Origin: Colwellia sp.
Lineage (GTDB): Bacteria; Pseudomonadota; Gammaproteobacteria; Enterobacterales; Alteromonadaceae
Length of the DNA: 32,516 nt
Reading direction: 5' to 3'
Assembly (NCBI GenBank): GCA_020630795.1
Contig: JAHDIK010000025.1
Location: 3,251-35,766 of the forward strand
Position numbers and translations under genes: made by a program. Below are positions 16,748 through 24,510 of this stretch, in pieces; within the stretch, counting starts at the first letter, position 1, and each line of letters starts with the position of its first letter. A model generated the notes under the pieces. That model ran no database searches, was not told the DNA's origin, and was given only the letters and a program-made list of their open reading frames with translations.

Positions 16748-17491
16748 TTAAGCTTGTTGTGCGTTTATTACTTGTCCATTAACTCCCACACTGTCATTAG
16801 CCATTAAATATACATATGCAGGCATGATAGCTTCTGGCGAAGGTAGTTTGTCTTTATCTTCAGCTGGGTAAGCACTCGATCTCATATTTGTATTCGTGGC
16901 CCCAGGGTTAATTGCATTCGTTCTAACCGATGAGTCTTCATATTCATCAGCAATAACTTGCATCATACCTTCAGTTGCAAATTTAGATACACTGTATTGT
17001 CCCCAATATGCTCTGCCTTTATGGCCAACACCTGACGTTGTAAATACGAGTGATGCGTTCTCAGTTTCGGCAAGTAATGGAAGTAAAGCTTGAGATAACA
17101 AGTATTGAGCCGTTACATTCACTTGCATTACATCCGACCAAATTTGCTCATGTATTTGTGTGAACGGAGTGAGCTCACCAAGCATAGAGGCATTTAGCAA
17201 AGCCCCGTCTAAACGACCAAACTGGCTTTTAATGGTGGATACCATATCGATATAGTTTTGTTTAGTTGCACCCTTTAAATCAAGAGGTACAATTGCAGGT
17301 TCTGGGTTATTTTGAGCTACAATGTAATCGTATACTGCTTCGAGCTTAGCTGTGGTTTTACCTAGCAGTATTACCGTAGCACCTAAGCTTGCATAGGTGA
17401 TGGCGGCTTGCTTACCAATACCGTCACCAGCACCAGTGATCAATATAACTTTATTACTTAAAATATTAGGCTCAGATTTAAATACAAACAT
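16748..17491 (-). CDS. yciK: YciK-type short-chain dehydrogenase/reductase
   Basis: This 247-residue classical SDR has the Rossmann motif TGAGDGIG near residue 20 and the NNAG-equivalent LLNASMLG. It also has VMQVNVTAQYLLSQALLPLL, and the catalytic YSVSK with an upstream serine in TTSGVGH. The downstream SKFATEGMMQVIADEY and NPGATNTNMR segments match E. coli YciK closely. It is predicted to be an NAD(P)(H)-dependent cytosolic oxidoreductase; the physiological substrate of YciK is unknown. It is divergent from the lipase gene, and the 252-bp gap between them holds a FadR-like site. A link to fatty-acid metabolism is therefore possible but unproven. Confidence 0.9.
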   Translation of the reverse strand: MFVFKSEPNILSNKVILITGAGDGIGKQAAITYASLGATVILLGKTTAKLEAVYDYIVAQNNPEPAIVPLDLKGATKQNYIDMVSTIKSQFGRLDGALLNASMLGELTPFTQIHEQIWSDVMQVNVTAQYLLSQALLPLLAETENASLVFTTSGVGHKGRAYWGQYSVSKFATEGMMQVIADEYEDSSVRTNAINPGATNTNMRSSAYPAEDKDKLPSPEAIMPAYVYLMANDSVGVNGQVINAQQA

Positions 17492-17643
17492 AAGAAAAGA
17501 ACGATTAAAAAAATATGGGGAGAATTCTACTCCTCACAGCGAAAACAAACGAGTAAAAAGTCGCGAAAAGATGATAAAAAAGCTATAAATAGTCAATTAA
17601 TTAAAAAAACAGCTAGCACAAAGCACATTCTTGGGTTAAGTTT

Positions 17644-17660
17644 GACTGGTCTAACAAGTT
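17644..17660 (+). promoter_or_regulatory. FadR-like operator upstream of the surface lipase
   Basis: GACTGGTCTAACAAGTT matches the FadR consensus AACTGGTCNGACCAGTT at 13 of its 16 defined positions, with a near-perfect left half-site. It lies 84 bp before the lipase ATG and about 150 bp before the divergent yciK-type start. The rest of the 252-bp gap is AT-rich, and I could not choose one convincing promoter in it. Confidence 0.6.
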
Positions 17661-17743
17661 GTGTTTGAGTATTGATTTAGAATTATTACGAACATACTTA
17701 CAACTTTATATAAAAACAAAAGACTAGTCTGTGGGGAGAGATA

Positions 17744-20116
17744 ATGAAAAAATTAATTTTAGGTTTAGCTATTGCTAGTTCGCTTGGGTTAAGCGCATGT
17801 GATAGTGAAACGATTAAAGACGTTCAACAAGAAGTTAAAGAAAACAACTCAGCAGTAATGCCGTCAGCACGTATAGTGTTTGACCCTTCTAACGGTGTTT
17901 TATCTGTTCCAAACGACTTGTTATTTCAAGGAACTACAGACGGAACATTAAACCCTCCAACGGATGATCCAAATGATGGCTCAGATCCTTTTGTTGCTTT
18001 AAGTGCTCTTGACGGCTGGTCTACCGTAAACCCTTTCACGTTAGCGGTAGATTTCCCTGGAGATACTTCGCTTGACGGTGATTCTGTAGCAGGTTCGATT
18101 CATGTTTATGAAGCTGTAATGGGCGGAGACTTAAATGATGCTGATTGTACGGCTGTTGAGCGTGGATTAGCGTGTAAAATTGTAAGTGAGTTAACATTTG
18201 GTGTTGACTATGTAGCGCAAAAATCTGGAAATAGTATTGCAGTTGTTCCACTGCAACCATTAAAAGCAGAAACAACTTACATTTTAGCTTTAACTGATTC
18301 ACTAAAAGACAGTAATGGTATGTCGGTTGCTGGCTCTACTACGTACGAATTAGTGAAACAAGACATTAAAACATTACCGTTAGGTTCAGAATCTCAATTG
18401 GGCTTACAAGCGGTAATTAATAGCTTTGAGGGTGTTGTATCAGCTGAAGGTGTTTCGTCTGACTCAATTATTTATACAATGGCGATGACGACACAATCGA
18501 CCACTAAAGTTTTAAATACGTTGAAAGGTTTGATGGGCGCAAACCTTGCAGCTGGTGGTTTACCACCTATCATTTCTGTTAACCCTTCTTTACTTACGGT
18601 AAATGACGCATTTCAATTAGGTGGCAGAGTACTTTCCGCTGATTTACAAGCATTGTATTCAACAGCTAATCTACATTCTGGTTCTGTTACATTACCATAT
18701 TATTCTGGTGTACCGTCAGAGACTAACCTTCAAGCTCCAGTAAATTCATGGTGGAATGCTCGATGTGATTCTGGTGCTATGATTGCGGGGCTAGCTGCTG
18801 TTAATCCTGCTGCAATTCCAGCTGATCCTGTAAGTGTTAACGATGGATTTTGTCAACAAGTTGGTTTAAGAGATTTAAGCGCTGTATTGGAATTGGATAT
18901 TGAACGTAACCTAACTAAATTTAACCCTGTACCTCAACCACAAACTGAAGCTGTAATTGATGTACAAATGACTACGCCGAAAGTTTCTCCTGTTACAGAT
19001 GCTGTTAGAGCAAGTTATGGTTTGCCTGCGTTAACTGAGCCGGAAGGCGGTTGGCCAATTGTTATGCTACAGCATGGTATTACGTCTAAAAAAGAAGACA
19101 TGCTTGCACTAACTGGAACTTTATCTGCGTTTGGTTTTGCGACGATAGCAATCGATCACCCATTACACGGTAGCCGTGGTTTTGACCTTAATGGTGATGA
19201 TGTTGATGATATTAATGCGTCTACAGTTTCTGCTACCCATTATATGAATTTAGCTAGCTTACTCACAACACGTGATAATTTACGCCAAAGTACTGCTGAT
19301 ATGTTAGGTTTACGCTTAGGTATTAATGCAATTGATGGCGCAAATATTGACGCTAGCCAAGTACACTTTGTAGGACATTCATTAGGTGCGATTACAGGGG
19401 TTAACTTAGTTGCTTTAGCAAATGCTCCTTTAAACCCAGCGTTAGATGGTATGTTTAGAATTGCTTCTAATTCGCAAGGCATGCCTGGTGGTATGGTTGC
19501 TAACTTCTTAATGGAATCTGGAGCTTTTGGAGACGTTATTAAGTCAAGCCTTACATATGCTCAATCGGAAGACTTCCAAAACTTTGTTGCGAGCCAGTTT
19601 ACTGAATCTGCTCCTACGGAAGCTGAATTAGTTGGAGCGTATAGAACTTTTTATGCGAACTTAAACGACGAGCAAAAAGCTGGTTTAAATGCAACATTTG
19701 CTCAATTTACGTTTGCAGCACAAACCGTGACTGATTCAGGTGACCCTGTAAACTATGCAGCTCAAATGGTAGCTACACAAACGCCTACACACGTTATTGA
19801 AGTAGTAGGTGACGATGCAGCGAATTTATCTGACCAAGTTATTCCTAATCGAGTAACAACATCGCCAATAGGTGCTACAGAAGGTTTAGTTGCTTTACTT
19901 GGATTACCAGGTGTTAGTGAAACAACTCCAGGCTCAGGTGTAGTTAGATTCTTAAATGGACATCATAGCTCACTTCTTGATCCTTCTGTTCGTCCAGAGT
20001 CTTCAGATGCAGCATTAAGTGCCGCTGCTACTCAAGAAATGCAAACGCAGGTAACTACGTTCTTTGCGGCTCAAGGACAAGCTATCTCAGTAACTAATGC
20101 GACTGTTGTTGAATAA
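17744..20116 (+). CDS. VolA/Pla-1-type surface lipase/lysophospholipase lipoprotein
   Basis: This 790-residue lipoprotein belongs, by its features, to the bacterial 'virulence factor lipase' family that includes Vibrio VolA and Pla-1/cef. A signal peptide ends in lipobox LSAC with C19. The N-terminal family domain contains FDPSNGVLSVPNDLLFQG and repeats of DDPNDGSDP type. A C-terminal alpha/beta hydrolase has the elbow GHSLG with Ser546 and a likely catalytic His at 740 or 741 (NGHHSSLLDP). VolA cleaves lysophosphatidylcholine at the cell surface and the freed fatty acid is imported and activated by FadD. A FadR-like site upstream fits that role here. Asp at +2 after the lipidated Cys is notable. 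The ATG follows a GGGGAGAG ribosome site, and a terminator follows the stop. Confidence 0.88.
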   Translation: MKKLILGLAIASSLGLSACDSETIKDVQQEVKENNSAVMPSARIVFDPSNGVLSVPNDLLFQGTTDGTLNPPTDDPNDGSDPFVALSALDGWSTVNPFTLAVDFPGDTSLDGDSVAGSIHVYEAVMGGDLNDADCTAVERGLACKIVSELTFGVDYVAQKSGNSIAVVPLQPLKAETTYILALTDSLKDSNGMSVAGSTTYELVKQDIKTLPLGSESQLGLQAVINSFEGVVSAEGVSSDSIIYTMAMTTQSTTKVLNTLKGLMGANLAAGGLPPIISVNPSLLTVNDAFQLGGRVLSADLQALYSTANLHSGSVTLPYYSGVPSETNLQAPVNSWWNARCDSGAMIAGLAAVNPAAIPADPVSVNDGFCQQVGLRDLSAVLELDIERNLTKFNPVPQPQTEAVIDVQMTTPKVSPVTDAVRASYGLPALTEPEGGWPIVMLQHGITSKKEDMLALTGTLSAFGFATIAIDHPLHGSRGFDLNGDDVDDINASTVSATHYMNLASLLTTRDNLRQSTADMLGLRLGINAIDGANIDASQVHFVGHSLGAITGVNLVALANAPLNPALDGMFRIASNSQGMPGGMVANFLMESGAFGDVIKSSLTYAQSEDFQNFVASQFTESAPTEAELVGAYRTFYANLNDEQKAGLNATFAQFTFAAQTVTDSGDPVNYAAQMVATQTPTHVIEVVGDDAANLSDQVIPNRVTTSPIGATEGLVALLGLPGVSETTPGSGVVRFLNGHHSSLLDPSVRPESSDAALSAAATQEMQTQVTTFFAAQGQAISVTNATVVE

Positions 20117-20140
20117 CCATCAATAAGCCAATTTAGCTAG

Positions 20141-20170
20141 AAAAAGTCCTTTTTAAAGGGCTTTTTTTTT
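20141..20170 (+). terminator. Rho-independent terminator after the lipase gene
   Basis: AGTCC followed by T residues pairs with AAAGGGCT (one G-U), and a run of nine or more T follows. It begins 24 bp after the lipase stop codon. Confidence 0.85.
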
Positions 20171-20230
20171 GTTTATTTATCCCCATATCTAATTGATTAG
20201 TGTATTCAATCCCTTTTTAGGAGAACTGGT

Positions 20231-21274
20231 TTGGAATTTTTGTATGAGTACGGGTTATTTTTTGCCAAAACAATAACATTTGTTATCGCTATTATTGCGG
20301 TTGTAGCAGTAGTGGCATCTTCTGCTATTAAGCAGAATAGTAAAAAAGGTGAGCTTGAAGTTACAGATTTATCAGAACAATTTGATGAAGTAGAACAAGA
20401 GCTAACACATCATCTATTGAGCAAAGAACAAGTTAAACAAAAAGAAAAAGATGATAAGAAGAAAGCAAAAGAAACAGCTAAAGCAGATAAAAAATCTGTA
20501 AAAGAGGGAAGTGTTAAGCAAAAGTCTCGTGTGTTTGTACTTGAATTTAATGGCAGCATTGATGCCAAGGAAGTATCTGGCTTACGTGAAGAAATTACTG
20601 CTGTATTATCTGTAGCAACGCCTGACGATGAGGTGTTTGTAAAAGTTGAAAGTGGTGGAGGGATGGTACACGGTTATGGTTTAGCTTCTTCACAACTTGA
20701 TCGTATACGTCAACAAGGCATACCGTTAACAGTATCTGTTGATAAAGTAGCCGCGAGCGGTGGTTACATGATGGCGTGTGTTGCTAATAAAATTATTTCA
20801 GCGCCTTTTGCTATTGTGGGTTCAATAGGAGTGATTGCTCAAGTTCCAAACTTTAACAAATTATTAAAGAAAAATGATATAGAGTTTGAACAGTTTACCG
20901 CAGGAGAGTTTAAACGCACGGTAACTATGTTTGGCGAAAATACGGAAAAAGGGCGTGAAAAGTTTACTGAAGAACTAGAAGAAACACATGTTCTGTTTAA
21001 AGACTTTGTAAGCGAGCATCGTCCTAGTCTTGATATTTCAAATGTTGCAACGGGTGAACATTGGTTTGGTACTAAAGCAAAAGAACTGGGTTTAGTAGAT
21101 CAAATTCAAACGAGTGACGATTATTTACAGCAAGCAAATAAAACGAACAAAGTTATAGCAATTAAATATGTTGTTAAAAAAGGTTTAGCGGAAAAGTTTT
21201 CTAAAGCAGCTTCTATGTCTGTTGACCGCGTGTTTAGTAACTTATGGCAAAAAAATAGAATATTTCCAAGTTAG
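20231..21274 (+). CDS. sohB: Protease SohB, peptidase S49 family
   Basis: SohB is an inner-membrane-anchored serine protease of the signal-peptide-peptidase (SppA) family that faces the periplasm. The 347-residue protein has one N-terminal membrane span (about 11-32) and a Lys/Glu-rich linker (about 60-98). The S49 domain carries the Ser-Lys dyad S176 (KVAASGGYMMA) and K228 (AGEFKRTV). Similarity to E. coli SohB is end to end. The start is TTG at 20231, supported by AGGAG 7 nt upstream and by alignment with MELLSEYGLF of E. coli. Natural substrates are not well defined. It is preceded by the lipase terminator and probably has its own promoter in the short gap. Confidence 0.94.
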   Translation: MEFLYEYGLFFAKTITFVIAIIAVVAVVASSAIKQNSKKGELEVTDLSEQFDEVEQELTHHLLSKEQVKQKEKDDKKKAKETAKADKKSVKEGSVKQKSRVFVLEFNGSIDAKEVSGLREEITAVLSVATPDDEVFVKVESGGGMVHGYGLASSQLDRIRQQGIPLTVSVDKVAASGGYMMACVANKIISAPFAIVGSIGVIAQVPNFNKLLKKNDIEFEQFTAGEFKRTVTMFGENTEKGREKFTEELEETHVLFKDFVSEHRPSLDISNVATGEHWFGTKAKELGLVDQIQTSDDYLQQANKTNKVIAIKYVVKKGLAEKFSKAASMSVDRVFSNLWQKNRIFPS

Positions 21275-21313
21275 CTTTTTATTTTGTCGTATTTAAAGAT
21301 GTTTTGAGTATTT

Positions 21314-21348
21314 AAAACGGGAAATCTACTGAGTAGATTTCCCGTTTT
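21314..21348. terminator. Strong bidirectional terminator between sohB and the halogenase
   Basis: A perfect 16-bp stem, 21314-21329 with 21333-21348, closes a TGA loop. A/T-rich ends give U runs on both strands. It separates the convergent sohB and halogenase genes. Confidence 0.92.
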
Positions 21349-21374
21349 TGTTGGTACAGCTTTCGCTCGTATCG

Positions 21375-22859
21375 TTAATTTGATTTACAGTAGTGGTTAA
21401 TAAACTCATCGTGAGAAGGCAGCTTTTCAACCGCTTCATTAATTGCAGTTTTTAAGTTTAAGAGGAATCGTTCTAATTCACTGTCAGACATCACATCTGC
21501 AATTTTATGATATTGGCTAGGCATAAGCCCTTGACCAAGCATAACTTGAGTCCATGAATCTACTCTGAATATATCGCCGTCATCTAAAAATACTCGCCCA
21601 GTTTCTTTAAAAAGCTGTATTTTATGTAATAAAGATTCTGGTATTTCTATATGCTGACAATGTTGCCAAAACTCACTATCTTCTCTTTGGTTTACCTTAT
21701 AATGAAGAATGATAAAGTCTCTCACTGCTTCAATTTCAGAAGTTAGTTTACTGTTGTACTCGTTTCTCGCAGATGATGTTATTCCGTTGTAAGGAAATAA
21801 CCTAAGAAGACGAACAATTGCGGTCATAATTAAATGAATACTGGTAGATTCTAAAGGCTCAATAAAGCCGCTTGATAAACCAATTGCAACACAGTTTTTT
21901 TGCCAACCTTTACGGCGTCTACCTGTTTTGAACTTTATGACACGTGGCTCGTTAACGTTGTCGCCATCGATATTTTCTAGTATTAGTTTTTTAGCGGCGT
22001 TATCTGATAGGTATTTACTGCAATAAACTAATCCGTTTCCTACTCGATGTTGGAGAGGGATCTTCCATTGCCAGCCGGAGTGGTGAGCAATTGAACGAGT
22101 ATACGGCGCTGGTTTAGTGGTAGATGTGGTTTGAACGGCAACCGCACTATCGCACGGCAACCAGTGAGACCAATCGTCGTAGCCGGTATGTAAAGCTTGT
22201 TCTATCAATAGCCCTTTAAAGCCCGTGCAATCAATAAACAAGTCTGCTTCTATTGTTTCATTTGATTCAAGCTGTAATGCTTTGATATTACCTGTATTCT
22301 GGCATTTTATTACATTATCTATTTTTCCTTCTATACGCTTTGCTCCAAGGTTTTCACTGAAATTACGTAAAAACTTAGCGTATAAGGTCGCATCTAAATG
22401 GTATGCGTAATTGATAGGAGTATCTTTAGTTAGCGCGAATTTATTTTGTTTAGCCGCTTGCAGCTCAAAACAATAATCCCCAAATTGATCGTTAATTCCT
22501 TTGCTTTGTCCGTGTAACCAAAAGTGGTGAAATTCACCCGCCCAACATTCTTTTCCTGTTATGCCGAAAGAATGAATGTACTCATCATTAATTTGCCCCC
22601 AATTTTCGAAGCTAATACCTAATTTGAATGTTGCGTGTGTTGCTTTCATGACTTCTTGTTCACTAATCCCTAGAAGTTTATGAAAATTCTTAATTGGTGG
22701 AATGGTCGCTTCTCCGACACCAACGGTTGCAATGTCGTCTGATTCAATGAGGGTTACTTTAATATTATTACCAAGGAGTTTTGAGAAGGCTGCGGCTGTC
22801 ATCCAGCCAGCGGTTCCACCACCGGCAATAACAACATGATTTATTGGTGAGTTTGACAT
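21375..22859 (-). CDS. Flavin-dependent (tryptophan-type) halogenase, gene 1
   Basis: This 494-residue protein of the tryptophan halogenase family uses FADH2 and O2 to make hypohalous acid. The key features of active enzymes are present. The FAD-binding GGGTAGW starts at residue 13, and the catalytic lysine K79 in ATFKLGISFENW is at the same number as K79 of PrnA. The family motif WxWxIP is present as SGWQWKIP, and the second catalytic glutamate lies in FIEPLESTS. It is therefore probably catalytically competent. The substrate is unknown; related enzymes next to TonB-dependent receptors (BrvH and Xanthomonas enzymes) halogenate indole in vitro. No flavin reductase is encoded nearby. It starts 12 nt after the second halogenase gene, so they form an operon. 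Confidence 0.9.
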   Translation of the reverse strand: MSNSPINHVVIAGGGTAGWMTAAAFSKLLGNNIKVTLIESDDIATVGVGEATIPPIKNFHKLLGISEQEVMKATHATFKLGISFENWGQINDEYIHSFGITGKECWAGEFHHFWLHGQSKGINDQFGDYCFELQAAKQNKFALTKDTPINYAYHLDATLYAKFLRNFSENLGAKRIEGKIDNVIKCQNTGNIKALQLESNETIEADLFIDCTGFKGLLIEQALHTGYDDWSHWLPCDSAVAVQTTSTTKPAPYTRSIAHHSGWQWKIPLQHRVGNGLVYCSKYLSDNAAKKLILENIDGDNVNEPRVIKFKTGRRRKGWQKNCVAIGLSSGFIEPLESTSIHLIMTAIVRLLRLFPYNGITSSARNEYNSKLTSEIEAVRDFIILHYKVNQREDSEFWQHCQHIEIPESLLHKIQLFKETGRVFLDDGDIFRVDSWTQVMLGQGLMPSQYHKIADVMSDSELERFLLNLKTAINEAVEKLPSHDEFINHYCKSN

Positions 22860-22871
22860 TGTAAGTCTCTA

Positions 22872-24413
22872 TTATTTTTGTTGATAATAATGATTTATTA
22901 AGCTTCTATTCGTTGGTAAACCTAGCAAAAACTGCTGTTTTTGAGTGTTAACTTTATCAAATAGTTGTTGTGCAAATTGTTTATTCTCAAAGAGTGTGTT
23001 GTGCGCTCGTTGCTGTGTTTTAAAGTGCATTCCGTACAGAACGTACTGGTAACTTGCCGAAGGGAATACTTCTTCATTTTCGATAAAGTCATATCGACTT
23101 GGCGGTTGGTATTTCCAAAGTGAAATTAACTCTGACAATCGGTCAGGTATGCTAGTGCTGAGCTGATTATCGTTCCAGTATTCGCTATCACGTCGTTCGC
23201 TTAGTACATAATGAAGTTTTAAAAACTCAATCACTCGTTGCCAGCGGTAGGTAAACCGACTATTGAATCTTTTTGAAGCAATCTCCATTTGTTCACGTGT
23301 TTGTGGGAGTTGTTCACTAAGCATTGTTGTTGATAGCTCTATCATTGCAAGGGCAGACGCTTCTAGTGGTTCTAAAAATCCTGCAGACATTCCTATTGCA
23401 ATACAGTTTTTATGCCAAAATTTTTCTCTATAACCCGGAGTAAATGAGATCTTTTTACAATTAAGCTTTTCAGCTTCAGAGTTTCCGATTGTATTAGCAA
23501 TATATTTTCTAAGTTCTTTTTCTGCTTCTGAATCATTTATATGGCCACTAGAGTATGTATTACCAACGCCACGTCTAGAAGGGAGCCCAATATCCCAAAT
23601 CCAGCCTGAAGTTTGTGCGGTAGATAAGGTTGCTGACGCTATTTCGTCAGTTTCTGATGCGTAAGGAACTTGCGTAGCGATTGCTCGGTTGTTGAATAAT
23701 ACGTGGTCTTGTTTAATGAGCGGTATTTTAAAGTGTTTATCAATGAGAAGTCCTGTACTGCCTGAGCAATCAATAAATAAATCGCCTTCAATTATGTTTC
23801 CATCCGTTGTTTCTAGTTGTTTGATATCACCATTTTCTGCTGAAACAACTTGTTGGATATGCCCAATAACATGTTTAATACCCTGTTTATTTGTGCAATG
23901 TTGTTGCAGTAATATCGAAAATTTTTCCGCATTTAAGTGATAGCCATAATTTGTAACGCCCGCATAAAAAGGAGTAGAGGCTTGTTTTGGAGCTAAGTTA
24001 GCTTCACAGACACTAAACTGGGCGTTAACGACATCTGCAAACGCTTTTTCTGAGTGTAATTCGTGCCAGTGCTGTTGTAGGTTTATTTGTGTGTAACCTT
24101 CTGGTGTCATGAACGGGTGATAATAGAAGTCGTTACCTGTTTGCCAATTTATAAATTTTGAACCTTGCTTAAAAGAAGCGTCGCATTGTTGAATAAATTC
24201 AAGTTCAGTAATGCCTATTTTATCAAGGGTATTTCGCATTGATGGCCAAGTACCTTCACCTACGCCAATTGTTTTAACGTTAGGAGATTCAATCAATGTA
24301 ATCTCTAATGATTGTTGGGAAGTTATTTTATGTTCAGCGGCGAGAACTCCAGCGGTTAACCACCCAGCACTCCCTCCTCCAACAATTACAATTTTTTTTA
24401 CTGCTATGTTCAT
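22872..24413 (-). CDS. Flavin-dependent (tryptophan-type) halogenase, gene 2
   Basis: This 513-residue protein is a diverged homologue of gene 1. FAD-binding GGGSAGW begins at residue 12, the catalytic lysine is K82 in DASFKQGSKFINW, and the glutamate motif is GFLEPLEAS. The WxWxIP motif is altered to WIWDIG, losing the proline. That motif is thought to block monooxygenase-type chemistry, so the reaction may differ, although the tryptophans remain. Differences from gene 1 across the substrate half suggest another substrate or a division of labour. It lies 97 nt downstream of the receptor gene, with a terminator hairpin in the gap, and has only a weak ribosome site. Halogenation is inferred from family membership. 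Confidence 0.88.
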   Translation of the reverse strand: MNIAVKKIVIVGGGSAGWLTAGVLAAEHKITSQQSLEITLIESPNVKTIGVGEGTWPSMRNTLDKIGITELEFIQQCDASFKQGSKFINWQTGNDFYYHPFMTPEGYTQINLQQHWHELHSEKAFADVVNAQFSVCEANLAPKQASTPFYAGVTNYGYHLNAEKFSILLQQHCTNKQGIKHVIGHIQQVVSAENGDIKQLETTDGNIIEGDLFIDCSGSTGLLIDKHFKIPLIKQDHVLFNNRAIATQVPYASETDEIASATLSTAQTSGWIWDIGLPSRRGVGNTYSSGHINDSEAEKELRKYIANTIGNSEAEKLNCKKISFTPGYREKFWHKNCIAIGMSAGFLEPLEASALAMIELSTTMLSEQLPQTREQMEIASKRFNSRFTYRWQRVIEFLKLHYVLSERRDSEYWNDNQLSTSIPDRLSELISLWKYQPPSRYDFIENEEVFPSASYQYVLYGMHFKTQQRAHNTLFENKQFAQQLFDKVNTQKQQFLLGLPTNRSLINHYYQQK

Positions 24414-24468
24414 TACTCGCGCCTAATACTGGAATTGAGCTGTTGAATTTATACTGTCATTAAAACAA

Positions 24469-24493
24469 AAAAGCCGCAATATATGCGGCTTTT
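24469..24493 (-). terminator. Terminator between the receptor and the halogenases
   Basis: AAAAGCCGCA (24469-24478) pairs with TGCGGCTTTT (24484-24493) across an ATATA loop, with a U-rich tract after it on the minus strand. It begins 17 nt after the receptor stop. Leaky readthrough would give less halogenase mRNA than receptor mRNA. No convincing separate promoter was found in the 24414-24468 gap. Confidence 0.85.
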
Positions 24494-24510
24494 AATTTCA
24501 TTTAATATAT

